From: Nitrospira sp.
GTDB lineage: Bacteria > Nitrospirota > Nitrospiria > Nitrospirales > Nitrospiraceae
NCBI GenBank assembly: GCA_030692565.1
Contig: JAUYAO010000002.1
Span: 1 to 46,024, forward strand
Length of the DNA: 46,024 nucleotides
Direction: 5' to 3'
Positions 31,681 to 40,338 of the stretch are shown here, piece by piece. The position numbers and the translations under genes are program-made. Position 1 is the first letter of the stretch. Every line of letters starts with the position of its first letter. Under the pieces are notes generated by a model. That model worked only from the letters and a program-made list of their open reading frames with translations, was not told the DNA's origin and did not search any database.

Positions 31681-32583
31681 TTAGGCTTGCCCGGCCAATT
31701 GCTTGGCGGCCGCTTTCCGTTCTTTATCCTTCGCAGCTAGTTCGGCCAGCAATTGCTTGGCCGGCTCGCTGACGTATTCCTTGTACGCGAACCGCTCGGT
31801 CGGCTTTTCGGAGTCACGCATCTCCTGAAGGCCTTCCATGCTGTTCTTCCCGATTTCCAGAATGCAGGGCGTATAGAGCTGGAGATAGGTCGGGCCGATC
31901 TCGCGCGCAATATGCACGGCGTTACGGATGACTTTCTCGACCAGGGAGGGCTTGCTGACGGTGCAATTCACTACGTAGTGACAGCCGGACTCGCGGGCGA
32001 TTTCCGGCAACCGGACCTTGTCGAACAGCTTGCCGACCGGAGCCATCTTGGCGACAAATCCCTTCTGCATCAGTCCGCTCTCCTGGCCGCCGGTGTTGGC
32101 GTAGAGTTCGTTGTCGAAGCAGATCGTGGTGAACTTTTCCTGGCGGAACCAGGCTTGAAGGGTCATATCGAGGCCGATGTCAACGGTGGCGCCGTCACCG
32201 GCGAGGACCACGACGTCTTTCGTCCGGCCTGGAAAGCGGACACTCAGGGCGCGCTTCAACCCGGACGCGATGGCGTTCTGGTTGCCGAAGAGAGAGTGAA
32301 TGTTGTGGACAGCCACCATCGGGAACACCAAGCTGGTGCAACCGGTTGAACCAACCATCACGGTGTCTTCCGGATTGGGGAGTGAGGCCAGGATATAGCG
32401 GAACGCCATGGACTCCGGGCAGCCCGCGCAGAGTGAGTGCTGCTCGATGAGTTCCTTGCTGTTACCGATATCTTTCCAGCCACGATCTTCCTTGCCGTAG
32501 GTCGCGCTCTTGACCAGGTCCTGATAATCGGACGGCATGATGTCGTAGAGGGCTTCTGAAATCTGAATACGTTCTTTACTCAT
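31681..32583 (-). CDS. porB: 2-oxoacid:ferredoxin oxidoreductase beta subunit (TPP-binding)
   Basis: 300 residues. LCAGCPE holds Cys52 and Cys55 for the iron-sulfur cluster, and GDGATVDIGLD (from about residue 129) with the downstream FDNELYANTGGQ forms the thiamine pyrophosphate site. It carries out oxidative decarboxylation or, in the reductive TCA cycle, carboxylation of acetyl-CoA or succinyl-CoA. Whether this copy is a pyruvate or 2-oxoglutarate enzyme cannot be told from sequence alone. Confidence 0.93.
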   Translation of the reverse strand: MSKERIQISEALYDIMPSDYQDLVKSATYGKEDRGWKDIGNSKELIEQHSLCAGCPESMAFRYILASLPNPEDTVMVGSTGCTSLVFPMVAVHNIHSLFGNQNAIASGLKRALSVRFPGRTKDVVVLAGDGATVDIGLDMTLQAWFRQEKFTTICFDNELYANTGGQESGLMQKGFVAKMAPVGKLFDKVRLPEIARESGCHYVVNCTVSKPSLVEKVIRNAVHIAREIGPTYLQLYTPCILEIGKNSMEGLQEMRDSEKPTERFAYKEYVSEPAKQLLAELAAKDKERKAAAKQLAGQA

Positions 32584-32643
32584 ATATGCCTCCTCAAAGG
32601 GGTCTCGTTCAATATTAGGTAGCTTGCCCGTTCGTTAAGTTGT

Positions 32644-33855
32644 TCAGCTCCCACGACCAGCCAGGGAGACGGTCTTCATCCCGAGCACTGTTTTGATTTC
32701 CTGAACGATGATTTCCGGCGGCATCGTCATGCCTCCGCACACGCGCGGACCGGAATGGACTCGATGGTGATTGGGAATCGTCGCCTTGATTTCTTTCGCC
32801 AGCCACCCGGTGACGTTAAACTCCGGCACGAAAATGTGCTTCGCGTTTTTCGTGGCTTCCCGGATTTCCTCTTCCGGCCAGGGGCGCAGGGACTTTACTT
32901 TCACCAGTCCGCAGCGGATGCCTTCGTCCTCTAAGAGGCGGATGGCTTCGCGTCCCTGTGAGACGGCTGTCCCGGAGGCCACGATCATGATCTCGGCATC
33001 GGTATTCTCAGTATCGACCAGTCCGTTGATCCACTTGATGGTATGTTTTCTTGAGCGTTCAATCGCCGCCCAGATTTCCTGCTGCCAGCTGGCATGGGTG
33101 GCGTAGCTGATGTAGTTACTCTTCATGACGAAGGGATCGCGCATCATCCGGACCGGCGGACATTCCATGTCCATGCAGGGGACCGGTGAGCGGTAGGGGT
33201 CGTAGGGCGGTAAACACATGTCGGCCGGAGTCAAATTTACGACGTCCTTCGTGTGTGTCACAAAGAATCCGTCGCAGCAGAGCGCGAGGGGCAAGTGCAC
33301 GTCCGGCTCTTCCGATACCATGTAGCCTTTGAGGATCCAGTCGAAGAAGTCTTGCGCGGTTTCCGCATGCCAGACCAGCATTCCGGTATTCAACAAGTAC
33401 GCGATTTCGAGTGTGTCCGGTTGGATAGAGAGCGGCGAGTTGATGCCGCGGCACGTGACGATCATTTGAATCGGCAGCCGCGCACCGGACCACATGGGGA
33501 AGTTTTCCATGGCGCGCATTGTGCCGGGGCCCGCAGTCGTCGTGAAGACACGCGCGCCACCGAATGCGGCGCCGGCGCACTGGGACATGACGGCAAACTC
33601 ACTCTCACCGCGGAAGTAGTCACCGATGTAGCCTTCCGCGAACAATTCGCCGATCAACGCCGCGGCTTCACTCTGCGGGGTGATCGGATAGGCAATCATG
33701 ACGTCGCAACTGGCGCGTCTCAACGCTTCTTTAATGACTTCGCTACCTGTATAGAACGACGGAGTACGCGGGGCGTCGTTCATCATCGTCCAGGTATCGG
33801 TAAAGGTCTGCCCTTTTTTATTTTTTGTCCCGATGAGGGATTTATTCTCTGCCAT
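32644..33855 (-). CDS. porA: 2-oxoacid:ferredoxin oxidoreductase alpha subunit
   Basis: 403 residues. After a variable N-terminus the POR alpha fold is clear: VMIAYPITPQSEAAALIGELF, GESEFAVMSQCAGAAFGGAR, TTTAGPGT, then domain II with SLRPWPEEEIREATKNAK. It holds the substrate- and TPP-contacting surface with PorB. GGAGG precedes ATG 33855. A 60-base gap with GGAGGC separates it from porB. Confidence 0.93.
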   Translation of the reverse strand: MAENKSLIGTKNKKGQTFTDTWTMMNDAPRTPSFYTGSEVIKEALRRASCDVMIAYPITPQSEAAALIGELFAEGYIGDYFRGESEFAVMSQCAGAAFGGARVFTTTAGPGTMRAMENFPMWSGARLPIQMIVTCRGINSPLSIQPDTLEIAYLLNTGMLVWHAETAQDFFDWILKGYMVSEEPDVHLPLALCCDGFFVTHTKDVVNLTPADMCLPPYDPYRSPVPCMDMECPPVRMMRDPFVMKSNYISYATHASWQQEIWAAIERSRKHTIKWINGLVDTENTDAEIMIVASGTAVSQGREAIRLLEDEGIRCGLVKVKSLRPWPEEEIREATKNAKHIFVPEFNVTGWLAKEIKATIPNHHRVHSGPRVCGGMTMPPEIIVQEIKTVLGMKTVSLAGRGS

Positions 33856-33896
33856 GGACCTAGCCTCCTTTCACTGCACGGGGAGTTTCAAACGGT

Positions 33897-34532
33897 TTAG
33901 TTTGACGCCCCGCTCTTGGCTGACGTCAGCCGTGGTTGGACTGTCCCTTTCAACTTTCTCACCCAGTCTGCCAGGGTCATGATTTTTTCGACCGATGCAT
34001 CGCGGAATGAGAGCATCGCGTCTTCATGGCCGGCTTGCGCACACATTGCAATTGTGTAGCATGAGGTCCCGCCCCGAATAATCTTGAGCGACAGGTTCGC
34101 CTGGTGGCAATGCACACCGATGAACATGCAGCAGTCAATCTTGTTGTGCCAGATGGTCAGATTCGGATGGTTGGGGTTGATTTCAACTTCGGGATTGATC
34201 TTGGGGTACTTGGGGCGATAGTCCGGCATGGGAATCAGCATGGGCTTTTGGCCTGGCTGCACACATTCCTTCAGTGTGTTGTACAGATGGCGGATTGCCG
34301 TCGCCTTTTTGGCGGCCTTTTCATTCCAAGCCCAGAGCACCAAGGGCCCAGGGAAGAGGGTCGGCACTTTGGCCATCAAGAATTGCTTGGCAGCTTCTTC
34401 ATAGGCTTTTTCTTCGGAGACAATGACGCCGTTGATGTGGGCTTCGCCTGGGTTCGGTAACCGAATGCCCATACTGGCGGCAGCGGGGGGCAGAAAGTGT
34501 TCTGGTCCTGGAAGCACGCGGTATTGACTCAT
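33897..34532 (-). CDS. porE: 2-oxoacid:ferredoxin oxidoreductase epsilon subunit
   Basis: 211 residues, first gene of the por operon. It has no obvious cofactor motif but a conserved-looking core with CCMFIGVHCHQANLSLKIIRGG and TSCYTIAMCAQAG carrying several Cys and His. A fifth (epsilon) subunit accompanies alpha, beta, gamma and delta in Aquificales POR/OGOR complexes and in Nitrospira; its position here fits that assignment. The Cys/His cluster could bind a metal, which I cannot confirm. Confidence 0.75.
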   Translation of the reverse strand: MSQYRVLPGPEHFLPPAAASMGIRLPNPGEAHINGVIVSEEKAYEEAAKQFLMAKVPTLFPGPLVLWAWNEKAAKKATAIRHLYNTLKECVQPGQKPMLIPMPDYRPKYPKINPEVEINPNHPNLTIWHNKIDCCMFIGVHCHQANLSLKIIRGGTSCYTIAMCAQAGHEDAMLSFRDASVEKIMTLADWVRKLKGTVQPRLTSAKSGASN

Positions 34533-34750
34533 TACGCCTTACTCTCCGGGCAAAAGGGTGAAGGGCCTCAGCAACGACTCAGTTCTGACTCTTGAATCCT
34601 GTCAACACTCTAAGCTTTTCTCTACACCTTCTGCAACCTCACAGAAGGCCCACCTCCCGGAGCTTTTGGGCTATAAAGGCAGAGTTAGATTAGGCCTTTA
34701 GGGACTACCAACTGTGGGCTCAGAGCGTGTGATTCTGACTGCAATTTGGC
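34533..34750 (-). promoter_or_regulatory. structured leader of the por operon
   Basis: About 216 nt lie between the predicted transcription start and the porE ATG, with no ORF. In RNA sense it holds a TAAAGGC...GCCTTTA stem (34674-34700), a CCTTCTG...CAGAAGG stem (34627-34648) and a CCCA...TGGG pairing between them. It matches no riboswitch class I can recognise. The remaining bases of the 34533-34844 gap up to 34844 hold the promoter listed separately. Confidence 0.5.
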
Positions 34751-34754
34751 CGAC

Positions 34755-34784
34755 ATTATAGGGGGCAGACTTTTTCCTTGTCAA
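34755..34784 (-). promoter_or_regulatory. consensus sigma-70 promoter of the por operon
   Basis: On the minus strand TTGACA and TATAAT are both perfect and are separated by 18 bases. This is the strongest promoter match seen in the window, suiting a central carbon-fixation operon. Confidence 0.85.
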
Positions 34785-34844
34785 ACACGATACGGCCGAT
34801 TCTGCCCTGGAAGGCGCCTCGTCAAACTGTATTGGATTGACGGG

Positions 34845-36119
34845 TCAGGGGAGCTGCTCACAGGCGGCTGAAGCGCCGAGAATGCAGGCTTGCTCAAAGT
34901 CCTCTTTGGCGAGACGTCCTTGGAGTTGTTCCTGGTAGAGCTTGCCACGCATGAAGAGCGCCTGGAGGTGCGTAGGGTCTATGCCGATGACGACGCTCAA
35001 ATCATCAATAGCTTGCGCAGGCTGATTCATCTTTTGATGGAGTTCGCCTCGGAGGAGGTAGGCCTCTTTTTGAGAAGGGATCCAGCTTTCAGAGACCGAT
35101 AAGTTGAGGGTCCGATTGAGGGTCGTCATCGCGGGCCCCCATTGCTTGGCAGATACCAGTTTGCGGGCCTGAGTGGTGGTAACGCGAATGAGCCTCTGGC
35201 GGGCGATGTCGAAAAACGGGTCGATTTCCAAGGCCTGCGCGTAAGCCCTTTCGGCCTCTTCCGGCTGATTCAGCCACGTATTCACATCTCCTTGTCCGAG
35301 AAGTGCCCACGGATTTCTTGCGTCCAAAATGAGGGCGCGGTCAAAATCCATTCGAGCACAGTCGATAGACTCCGAGTATTCACTCGGGTGAGATTTGTTG
35401 AAAAAAGCCAGAGAAGCCATCTTTAGATAGGTCTGTCCCCTGACGATCAACGGATCTACGAACTGAGGATCCAGGGTTGTGGCTTGTGATGTCAGGTCGA
35501 TTTTCTGGCGAAGGTCGTGTGAGTGGAGGGCAGTCTCCAAGAGGTGGCGCGCCTGTTCCTGCGGGCCTGTGCGTCCTGGTGGCTCGATGACGAGCGTGCG
35601 CACCCCTGCGGGCGGCGCCTGTGTCTCGCGGAGTTGCGCCTTGAGCTCGGCATTTTCCTTTTGTAATTGTCGGAAATGTGCGGCTAATTGCTCTTCGGAC
35701 CGCCATCGGCGAACAGCCTCTTGGAGCTGATCTAAATTCACAACGGCTCGAATGCGAATGGTGAAAACCGGTCGATCATGCTCAAAGCTGCGCCGGGATT
35801 CCAGCACGTCCGTTTTGGTAATGGCCGCAGCGAGCGTTCGAATCTCAAGGGAGCTGATTTGCGTGCGTTTCCCGTTCCGAACCGATTCATAATCGTGGAA
35901 AGTTGATTCGAGATAAATTCCGGCCTCCTCAACGGCTTTGCGTTGGGCGCGTTGCAGAACTTTGTCTTCCGCCATAGCCAACGTATCCCCGTCGGCCATG
36001 ACATATTGTCCTTCGGCCACAACCGTGGTTTCGGTTGCGGTGGCGCCAGGGGCAACGAGAAAGAGTATGGATAGCGACAGGGTGAGACGTGTGAGCGGCA
36101 ACAAAATCGAGCGATTCAT
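34845..36119 (-). CDS. exported LPP20/FlgT-like domain and TPR protein
   Basis: 424 residues with a signal peptide (about 1-29). The N-terminal domain (about 30-135: EGQYVMADGDTLAMAEDKVL, QRKAVEEAGIYLES, then VFTIRIRAVVNLDQL) resembles the FlgT/LPP20 family of surface-protein domains, where an ancestral TPM-like fold is followed by repeats. A coiled coil follows (QLAAHFRQLQKENAELKAQL) and then several TPRs (about 185-420). Probably periplasmic or outer-membrane associated; the exact role is unknown. It stands alone on the minus strand. Confidence 0.75.
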   Translation of the reverse strand: MNRSILLPLTRLTLSLSILFLVAPGATATETTVVAEGQYVMADGDTLAMAEDKVLQRAQRKAVEEAGIYLESTFHDYESVRNGKRTQISSLEIRTLAAAITKTDVLESRRSFEHDRPVFTIRIRAVVNLDQLQEAVRRWRSEEQLAAHFRQLQKENAELKAQLRETQAPPAGVRTLVIEPPGRTGPQEQARHLLETALHSHDLRQKIDLTSQATTLDPQFVDPLIVRGQTYLKMASLAFFNKSHPSEYSESIDCARMDFDRALILDARNPWALLGQGDVNTWLNQPEEAERAYAQALEIDPFFDIARQRLIRVTTTQARKLVSAKQWGPAMTTLNRTLNLSVSESWIPSQKEAYLLRGELHQKMNQPAQAIDDLSVVIGIDPTHLQALFMRGKLYQEQLQGRLAKEDFEQACILGASAACEQLP

Positions 36120-36240
36120 AGTGTAACTATACCGCGCGATATCTGGACGGACAATGCACCCAAGGTAGGGCTAGCGCTTGAATCTTAGTTAGGCCAAGGA
36201 ATGGTGAGATGAAATATTGTGAAGTGCAGAAGTGCCCAAC

Positions 36241-36513
36241 TTATTTGGGCAATACCTGCATGAACGGGTGAACTTCAACCCGCTCAAAGACGCCGTTCAC
36301 CATATAGGGATCCTGGTTGGCGAAGTGTTCGGCCTCAGCCTGCGACTCGAACTCCAGCACCATCAAACTGCCGGCTTTGTCTGTGAGAGGACCGGCAAGA
36401 ATGACGCGGCCTTGTTGCGCTAATGGTTCAAGATTGGCGAGGTGGGCTGGGCGATGGATTTTCCGTTTCGCTTCTCCTTCAGGGCCGTCGTAACCAAGAA
36501 TTACAAATTTCAT
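36241..36513 (-). CDS. YciI-like protein
   Basis: 90 residues with the YCII pattern: MKFVILGYDG at the start, RPAHLANLEPLAQQGRVILAGPLTDKAG with the conserved His, and FANQDPYMVNGVFERVEVHPF. These dimeric ferredoxin-like fold proteins may act as small dehydrochlorinase-type or accessory enzymes. A TGCCCAA...TTGGGCA hairpin spans its stop codon (36233-36251). It follows DUF2203 by 55 bases on the same strand. Confidence 0.9.
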   Translation of the reverse strand: MKFVILGYDGPEGEAKRKIHRPAHLANLEPLAQQGRVILAGPLTDKAGSLMVLEFESQAEAEHFANQDPYMVNGVFERVEVHPFMQVLPK

Positions 36514-36568
36514 CGTAGATCTTTCTTCGCGAGCAGGTCTGGCTCACTAATTTCGTTATGAACGGGAT

Positions 36569-36982
36569 TTAGGCAGGGCCTTCAAGGGGGCATCGGTCTT
36601 TGTATCCATGCGTCACTTCATGCCACCAACGGACTTCGGTTTCTCCAAGTTTCCAGCAGAGATACACGATTCGTCCGTCACGGGCGTGAGGAAAGTCGCA
36701 CAGGCCTAGATCGATATCTTTCACGTGGACACCCAATTCATGGATGGCGTGAAGATTGGAACTAATCGTTTGCAGGCTGATCACGTATTGGGTTCCCACA
36801 GACGTTCCGCCTCCATAGAGCGCTTGTTCTGAGGCCTTACGGACCTCATCGCGCGTTCGGACGAGGACAGACTTGAATTGCTTGACGGTCTCCAGGTGGG
36901 TTTGGAGCTGCGGAATGAGTTGATTCGCTTCAAATAGCGTAAAGACTCGTCCCGGACTGTCTTCATCTCGATCTTCAGCCAT
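36569..36982 (-). CDS. DUF2203 family protein
   Basis: 137 residues: RVFTLFEANQLIPQLQTHLETVK (helical start) and the C-terminal KDIDLGLCDFPHARDGRIVYLCWKLGE, a hallmark of DUF2203, followed by VRWWHEVTHGYKDRCPL. Function unknown. ATG 36982 is chosen because AAGGAG precedes it and the family begins here; an upstream in-frame ATG at 37132 would add 50 non-family residues. Likely cotranscribed with YciI. Confidence 0.85.
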   Translation of the reverse strand: MAEDRDEDSPGRVFTLFEANQLIPQLQTHLETVKQFKSVLVRTRDEVRKASEQALYGGGTSVGTQYVISLQTISSNLHAIHELGVHVKDIDLGLCDFPHARDGRIVYLCWKLGETEVRWWHEVTHGYKDRCPLEGPA

Positions 36983-37091
36983 AGTCGTCGGTACTCCTTG
37001 AGGCTGTGTATCACAGCCCTTTTCCCGATTCAATGGGAGCGGGCGCTTTACGTAGAGACGGCCGGAGAATGGAGAAAAATGTTTTGTTCTG

Positions 37092-37120
37092 TTGACAATG
37101 GAGGGAGCCATGCGTATCAT
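37092..37120 (+). promoter_or_regulatory. sigma-70 promoter upstream of rho
   Basis: TTGACA (37092-37097), a 17-base spacer and TATCAT (37115-37120) form a good promoter directed toward rho. The start would be near 37127, leaving a leader of about 360 nt. Confidence 0.6.
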
Positions 37121-37126
37121 CCGCTG

Positions 37127-37484
37127 TAGCATTCACATTTGATGCGAATCGCTCTCCACGTAATTTCAACCTCCGGAATCTTTCTCGAATCGAAACCACA
37201 CTGAGTTGGTCAGCATCGAAGTAGAAGGCGAACGCCACTAATATCCATTGATCACGGTCAATTTCTCAGATGTTTCGGAGACTCGGGGCAGCATCTTCAT
37301 AACCATGAAACGTGCGTAGCCAAGGCACCGTACGAATCGTCCTCTCAAAACTACGATATCGCTGATTCAAACACAAACACACATCTGTTCCGACGAATGG
37401 TCAATCAATCTAGTGAGTTCTTGTTCATGACAACAGAGCCGATGGCTCGATAGGAGTGCTATGCAAGCTGCTAAGGGAGAGGTC
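37127..37484 (+). promoter_or_regulatory. long rho leader
   Basis: No ORF or RNA gene is visible between the promoter and rho. The stretch is C-rich in places and poor in strong hairpins (for example CAAACACAAACACACATC near 37370), which fits a Rho-utilisation region of the kind by which rho limits its own transcription in other bacteria. This is inference from composition and position. Confidence 0.4.
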
Positions 37485-38732
37485 ATGTATTTGGCGGAGT
37501 TGAAGCAGAAATCCATCGCCGATCTGAACGAGGTGGCGCGTGACCTCAAGATCGAAGGATCGGCCAATCTGCGGAAACAGGAGCTCATCTTCGCCATTCT
37601 TCAAGGCCAGACCGAAAAGAACGGCGTCGTCTACGGAGAAGGCGTTCTGGAAACCCTTCCGGACGGATTTGGATTTTTGCGCGCTCCCGACTCCAACTAT
37701 CTCCCGGGGCCCGACGATATCTATATTTCGCCGTCGCAAATTCGCCGGTTTAATTTGCGTACCGGTGACACCGTCTCAGGGCAGATCAGGCCTCCCAAGG
37801 AGAGCGAGCGGTACTTTGCGCTGCTCAAAGTCGAGAAGGTCAACTACGAAGACCCGGAAGTCTCGCGGGATAAGATCCTCTTTGACAACCTGACGCCTCT
37901 CTATCCCGAAGAACGACTCAATCTCGAATTTGACCGCGAAGAATATTGCACGCGCGTGATGGACTTAACCACGCCAATCGGGAAGGGTCAGCGCGGACTG
38001 ATCGTGGCCGCTCCCCGCACCGGTAAGACGATGTTGCTCCAAGCCCTTGCGCGGGCCATCCTGAAGAATCACAAAGAAGTGACGCTGATCGTGTTGTTGA
38101 TCGACGAGCGGCCGGAAGAAGTCACCGACTGGCAGCGGCAGGTCAAGGCCGAAGTCATCAGTTCGACGTTCGATGAGCCGGCACAGCGCCATGCGCAAGT
38201 CGCTGAAATGGTGCTGGAGAAGGCTAAACGATTGGTCGAGCACAAGAAGGACGTCGTGATTCTGTTGGACAGCATTACGCGTCTCGCACGTGCGTATAAT
38301 ACCATCGCTCCGCCCAGCGGCAAGGTCCTCTCCGGCGGTCTCGATTCCAACGCGCTGCAGCGGCCCAAGCGCTTCTTCGGTGCCGCCCGCAACATCGAGC
38401 ACGGCGGGAGCTTGACGATCATGGCCTCTGCGCTGGTCGATACCGGCAGCCGCATGGATGACGTGATCTTCGAAGAGTTCAAAGGAACCGGCAATATGGA
38501 AGTCCATCTGGATCGTCGCTTGGCCGACAAGCGCCTCTTCCCGGCGATCGATATCAGCAAGTCCGGAACCAGAAAAGAAGAGTTGTTGGTGGATAAGGAT
38601 CGGCTCAATAAGATGTGGATCTTGCGGAAGGTCCTGAGCCCGTTGGGAACGATGGAAGCGATGGAGTTCCTGATGGACAAAATCGGCGGGACCAAAACCA
38701 ATCAGGAATTCCTGCAATCCATGAATCGGTAG
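37485..38732 (+). CDS. rho: transcription termination factor Rho
   Basis: 415 residues from ATG 37485 (an ATG at 37461 would add eight). The N-terminal helical bundle [21 protein letters not shown], the RNA-binding cold-shock-like domain ([14 protein letters not shown]), Walker [12 protein letters not shown] near 175, [14 protein letters not shown] and the Q/R-loop [12 protein letters not shown] are all present. It is a hexameric RNA-dependent helicase that ends transcription. GGGAGAGG precedes 37485. Length is normal, with no insertion between domains. Confidence 0.96.
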   Translation: MYLAELKQKSIADLNEVARDLKIEGSANLRKQELIFAILQGQTEKNGVVYGEGVLETLPDGFGFLRAPDSNYLPGPDDIYISPSQIRRFNLRTGDTVSGQIRPPKESERYFALLKVEKVNYEDPEVSRDKILFDNLTPLYPEERLNLEFDREEYCTRVMDLTTPIGKGQRGLIVAAPRTGKTMLLQALARAILKNHKEVTLIVLLIDERPEEVTDWQRQVKAEVISSTFDEPAQRHAQVAEMVLEKAKRLVEHKKDVVILLDSITRLARAYNTIAPPSGKVLSGGLDSNALQRPKRFFGAARNIEHGGSLTIMASALVDTGSRMDDVIFEEFKGTGNMEVHLDRRLADKRLFPAIDISKSGTRKEELLVDKDRLNKMWILRKVLSPLGTMEAMEFLMDKIGGTKTNQEFLQSMNR

Positions 38733-38829
38733 GAGCCGCTTGTTTCTACCCCTGTGGTTCGGATAGAGTGCATCGCTCCTGGCGTGGGGCCAGGAACCTG
38801 AACGAATGTTTGGCAAGGAGTCGTAGGTC

Positions 38830-39036
38830 ATGCAAAAGGGTATTCATCCAATGTATCGGGAAGCCACGGTCCATTGCGCTTGTGGCAACTCATTCAAGAC
38901 GCGCACGACCATCGGGGAAATCAGCGTCGATATTTGCGGTGCCTGTCATCCGTTTTTTACCGGCACGCAAAAAATTATCGATACCGAAGGACGGGTCGAA
39001 CGGTTTAAGAAGAAGTACGCGAAGAAGGACAAGTAG
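38830..39036 (+). CDS. rpmE: 50S ribosomal protein L31 (zinc form)
   Basis: 68 residues: [18 protein letters not shown] and [17 protein letters not shown]. The four Cys (CxC and CxxC) are of the zinc-ligating type, the form usually replaced under zinc starvation. In the 97-base gap after rho, TCCTGGC-GTGGG-GCCAGGA (38777-38795) forms a hairpin 34 bases before the ATG, a possible processing or autoregulatory site. AAGGAGTC serves as Shine-Dalgarno. Confidence 0.97.
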   Translation: MQKGIHPMYREATVHCACGNSFKTRTTIGEISVDICGACHPFFTGTQKIIDTEGRVERFKKKYAKKDK

Positions 39037-39055
39037 CCACTCTACGTGTCATAGA

Positions 39056-39097
39056 AGAGACCCTGCTTCGCCCTGGAGCAGGGTCTCTTTGTTTTTT
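39056..39097 (+). terminator. intrinsic terminator of rho-rpmE
   Basis: AGAGACCCTGCT pairs with AGCAGGGTCTCT and is followed by TTTGTTTTTTGG. Confidence 0.93.
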
Positions 39098-39111
39098 GGC
39101 CTGATCGAACG

Positions 39112-39240
39112 TTAGGATGCTCAAAAAGGCCGTCCAGCAAGGCCGCAGCGAGTGAAGTACCGAGGCGTACCCTGTGAGGTACGTTGAGGGGTCTGAGCGA
39201 AGCGAGAACGCTGCTGGCGGACTTTTTCAGCATCCTGCTA
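39112..39240. repeat. MITE/REP-like palindromic repeat, about 129 bases
   Basis: The ends AGGATGCTCAAAAAGGCC...CCAGC and GCTGG...GACTTTTTCAGCATCCT are near-perfect inverted repeats of about 25 bases. An inner GGCGTACC...GGTACG pair and GAGCGAAGCGAG-type repeats fill the centre. It encodes nothing and has the form of a non-autonomous repeat. Its right end lies 12 bases before the prfA ATG. Confidence 0.75.
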
Positions 39241-39252
39241 GGAACGAGAACG

Positions 39253-40332
39253 ATGGAAGCCGCCCTACTCAAAAAATGGGAATCTGTGGCATCGCGATTC
39301 CAAGAGTTGACCGATCAGCTCATGGACCCCTCGGTCGTCAGTCAGCCGGCCCAACTCCACAAGCTGAGCAAGGAGCGGGTAGATCTTGAGCCGGCGGCGC
39401 AGTTGTTTGAGAGCTACCGCGGGAACGTCCGACAGCTTGAAGAGGCGGCGCAGATTCTTGCCGACCCCTCAGCCGGTAGTGACATGCATAAGATGGCGAC
39501 CGATGAAACGAATGAGTTGCAGCGGCAGCAAGCGATCATGGAAGAGCAGGCCAAAGAGTTCCTGATCCCGAAAGATCCACGGGACGCGAAGAGCCTGTTG
39601 CTGGAAATCCGGGCCGGGACCGGTGGCGATGAAGCCGCCTTATTCGCCGGAGAACTCTTTCGCCTCTATAGCAAGTATGCAGAGCAGAAAGGGTTCAAGG
39701 TTGATACCGTCGAGGCCACCGAAACCGGCATAGGCGGGTATAAGAACATCACGGCATTGATCGAGGGCAAGGGGGCCTATAGTCATTTTAAGTACGAAGC
39801 CGGCGTGCACCGCGTGCAGCGTGTGCCGGTGACGGAAGCGGCCGGCCGGATCCATACGTCCACCGTGACGGTGGCAGTCATGCCGGAAGTCGACGAAATC
39901 GACGTCAAGATCGATCCGGGAGATCTCCGAATCGATACCTTCTGCTCCTCCGGCGCCGGCGGGCAGAGCGTCAATACGACCAAGTCTGCGGTGCGCATTA
40001 CTCATATCCCCACCGGGGTGGTGGTCAGTTGTCAGGACGAACGGTCGCAACTGAAGAATCGCACGAAAGCCATGCGGACCTTGCGCGCAAGAATTGTTGA
40101 GGCGGAGCGGGAAAAGCACGACGCAGAGATCGCCCAGAACAGAAAATCCCAGGTCGGGACCGGCGAGCGGAGCGAGAAGATTCGTACCTACAACTTCCCG
40201 CAGAATCGCGTCACCGACCATCGGGTCGGCATGACGTTGCACAAGCTTGAATTGGTGATGGAAGGTGATCTGGATGAATTTGTCCAGGCGTTGAAAGCGC
40301 AACAGCAGCAGATCGACACAGCCAACGTGTAG
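39253..40332 (+). CDS. prfA: peptide chain release factor 1
   Basis: 359 residues, normal for RF1. The stop-codon-recognising tripeptide is PVT near 190 (HRVQRVPVTEAAG), the PxT form of RF1 reading UAA and UAG, and the GGQ motif is near 236 (SSGAGGQSVNTT). ATG 39253 fits family length; an in-frame ATG at 39184 lies inside the palindromic repeat. The Shine-Dalgarno is only AGGAACGAG. prmC follows six bases after the stop. Confidence 0.96.
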   Translation: MEAALLKKWESVASRFQELTDQLMDPSVVSQPAQLHKLSKERVDLEPAAQLFESYRGNVRQLEEAAQILADPSAGSDMHKMATDETNELQRQQAIMEEQAKEFLIPKDPRDAKSLLLEIRAGTGGDEAALFAGELFRLYSKYAEQKGFKVDTVEATETGIGGYKNITALIEGKGAYSHFKYEAGVHRVQRVPVTEAAGRIHTSTVTVAVMPEVDEIDVKIDPGDLRIDTFCSSGAGGQSVNTTKSAVRITHIPTGVVVSCQDERSQLKNRTKAMRTLRARIVEAEREKHDAEIAQNRKSQVGTGERSEKIRTYNFPQNRVTDHRVGMTLHKLELVMEGDLDEFVQALKAQQQQIDTANV

Positions 40333-40338
40333 GGGACT

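Noticed and set aside
34627-34648. CCTTCTG/CAGAAGG hairpin as terminator of the TPR gene
   Set aside because: The TPR gene points away on the same strand and the stem has no U-run; it lies within the por leader.
39184-39252. N-terminally extended PrfA
   Set aside because: The extension is translated palindromic repeat; RF1 length and homology fit ATG 39253.
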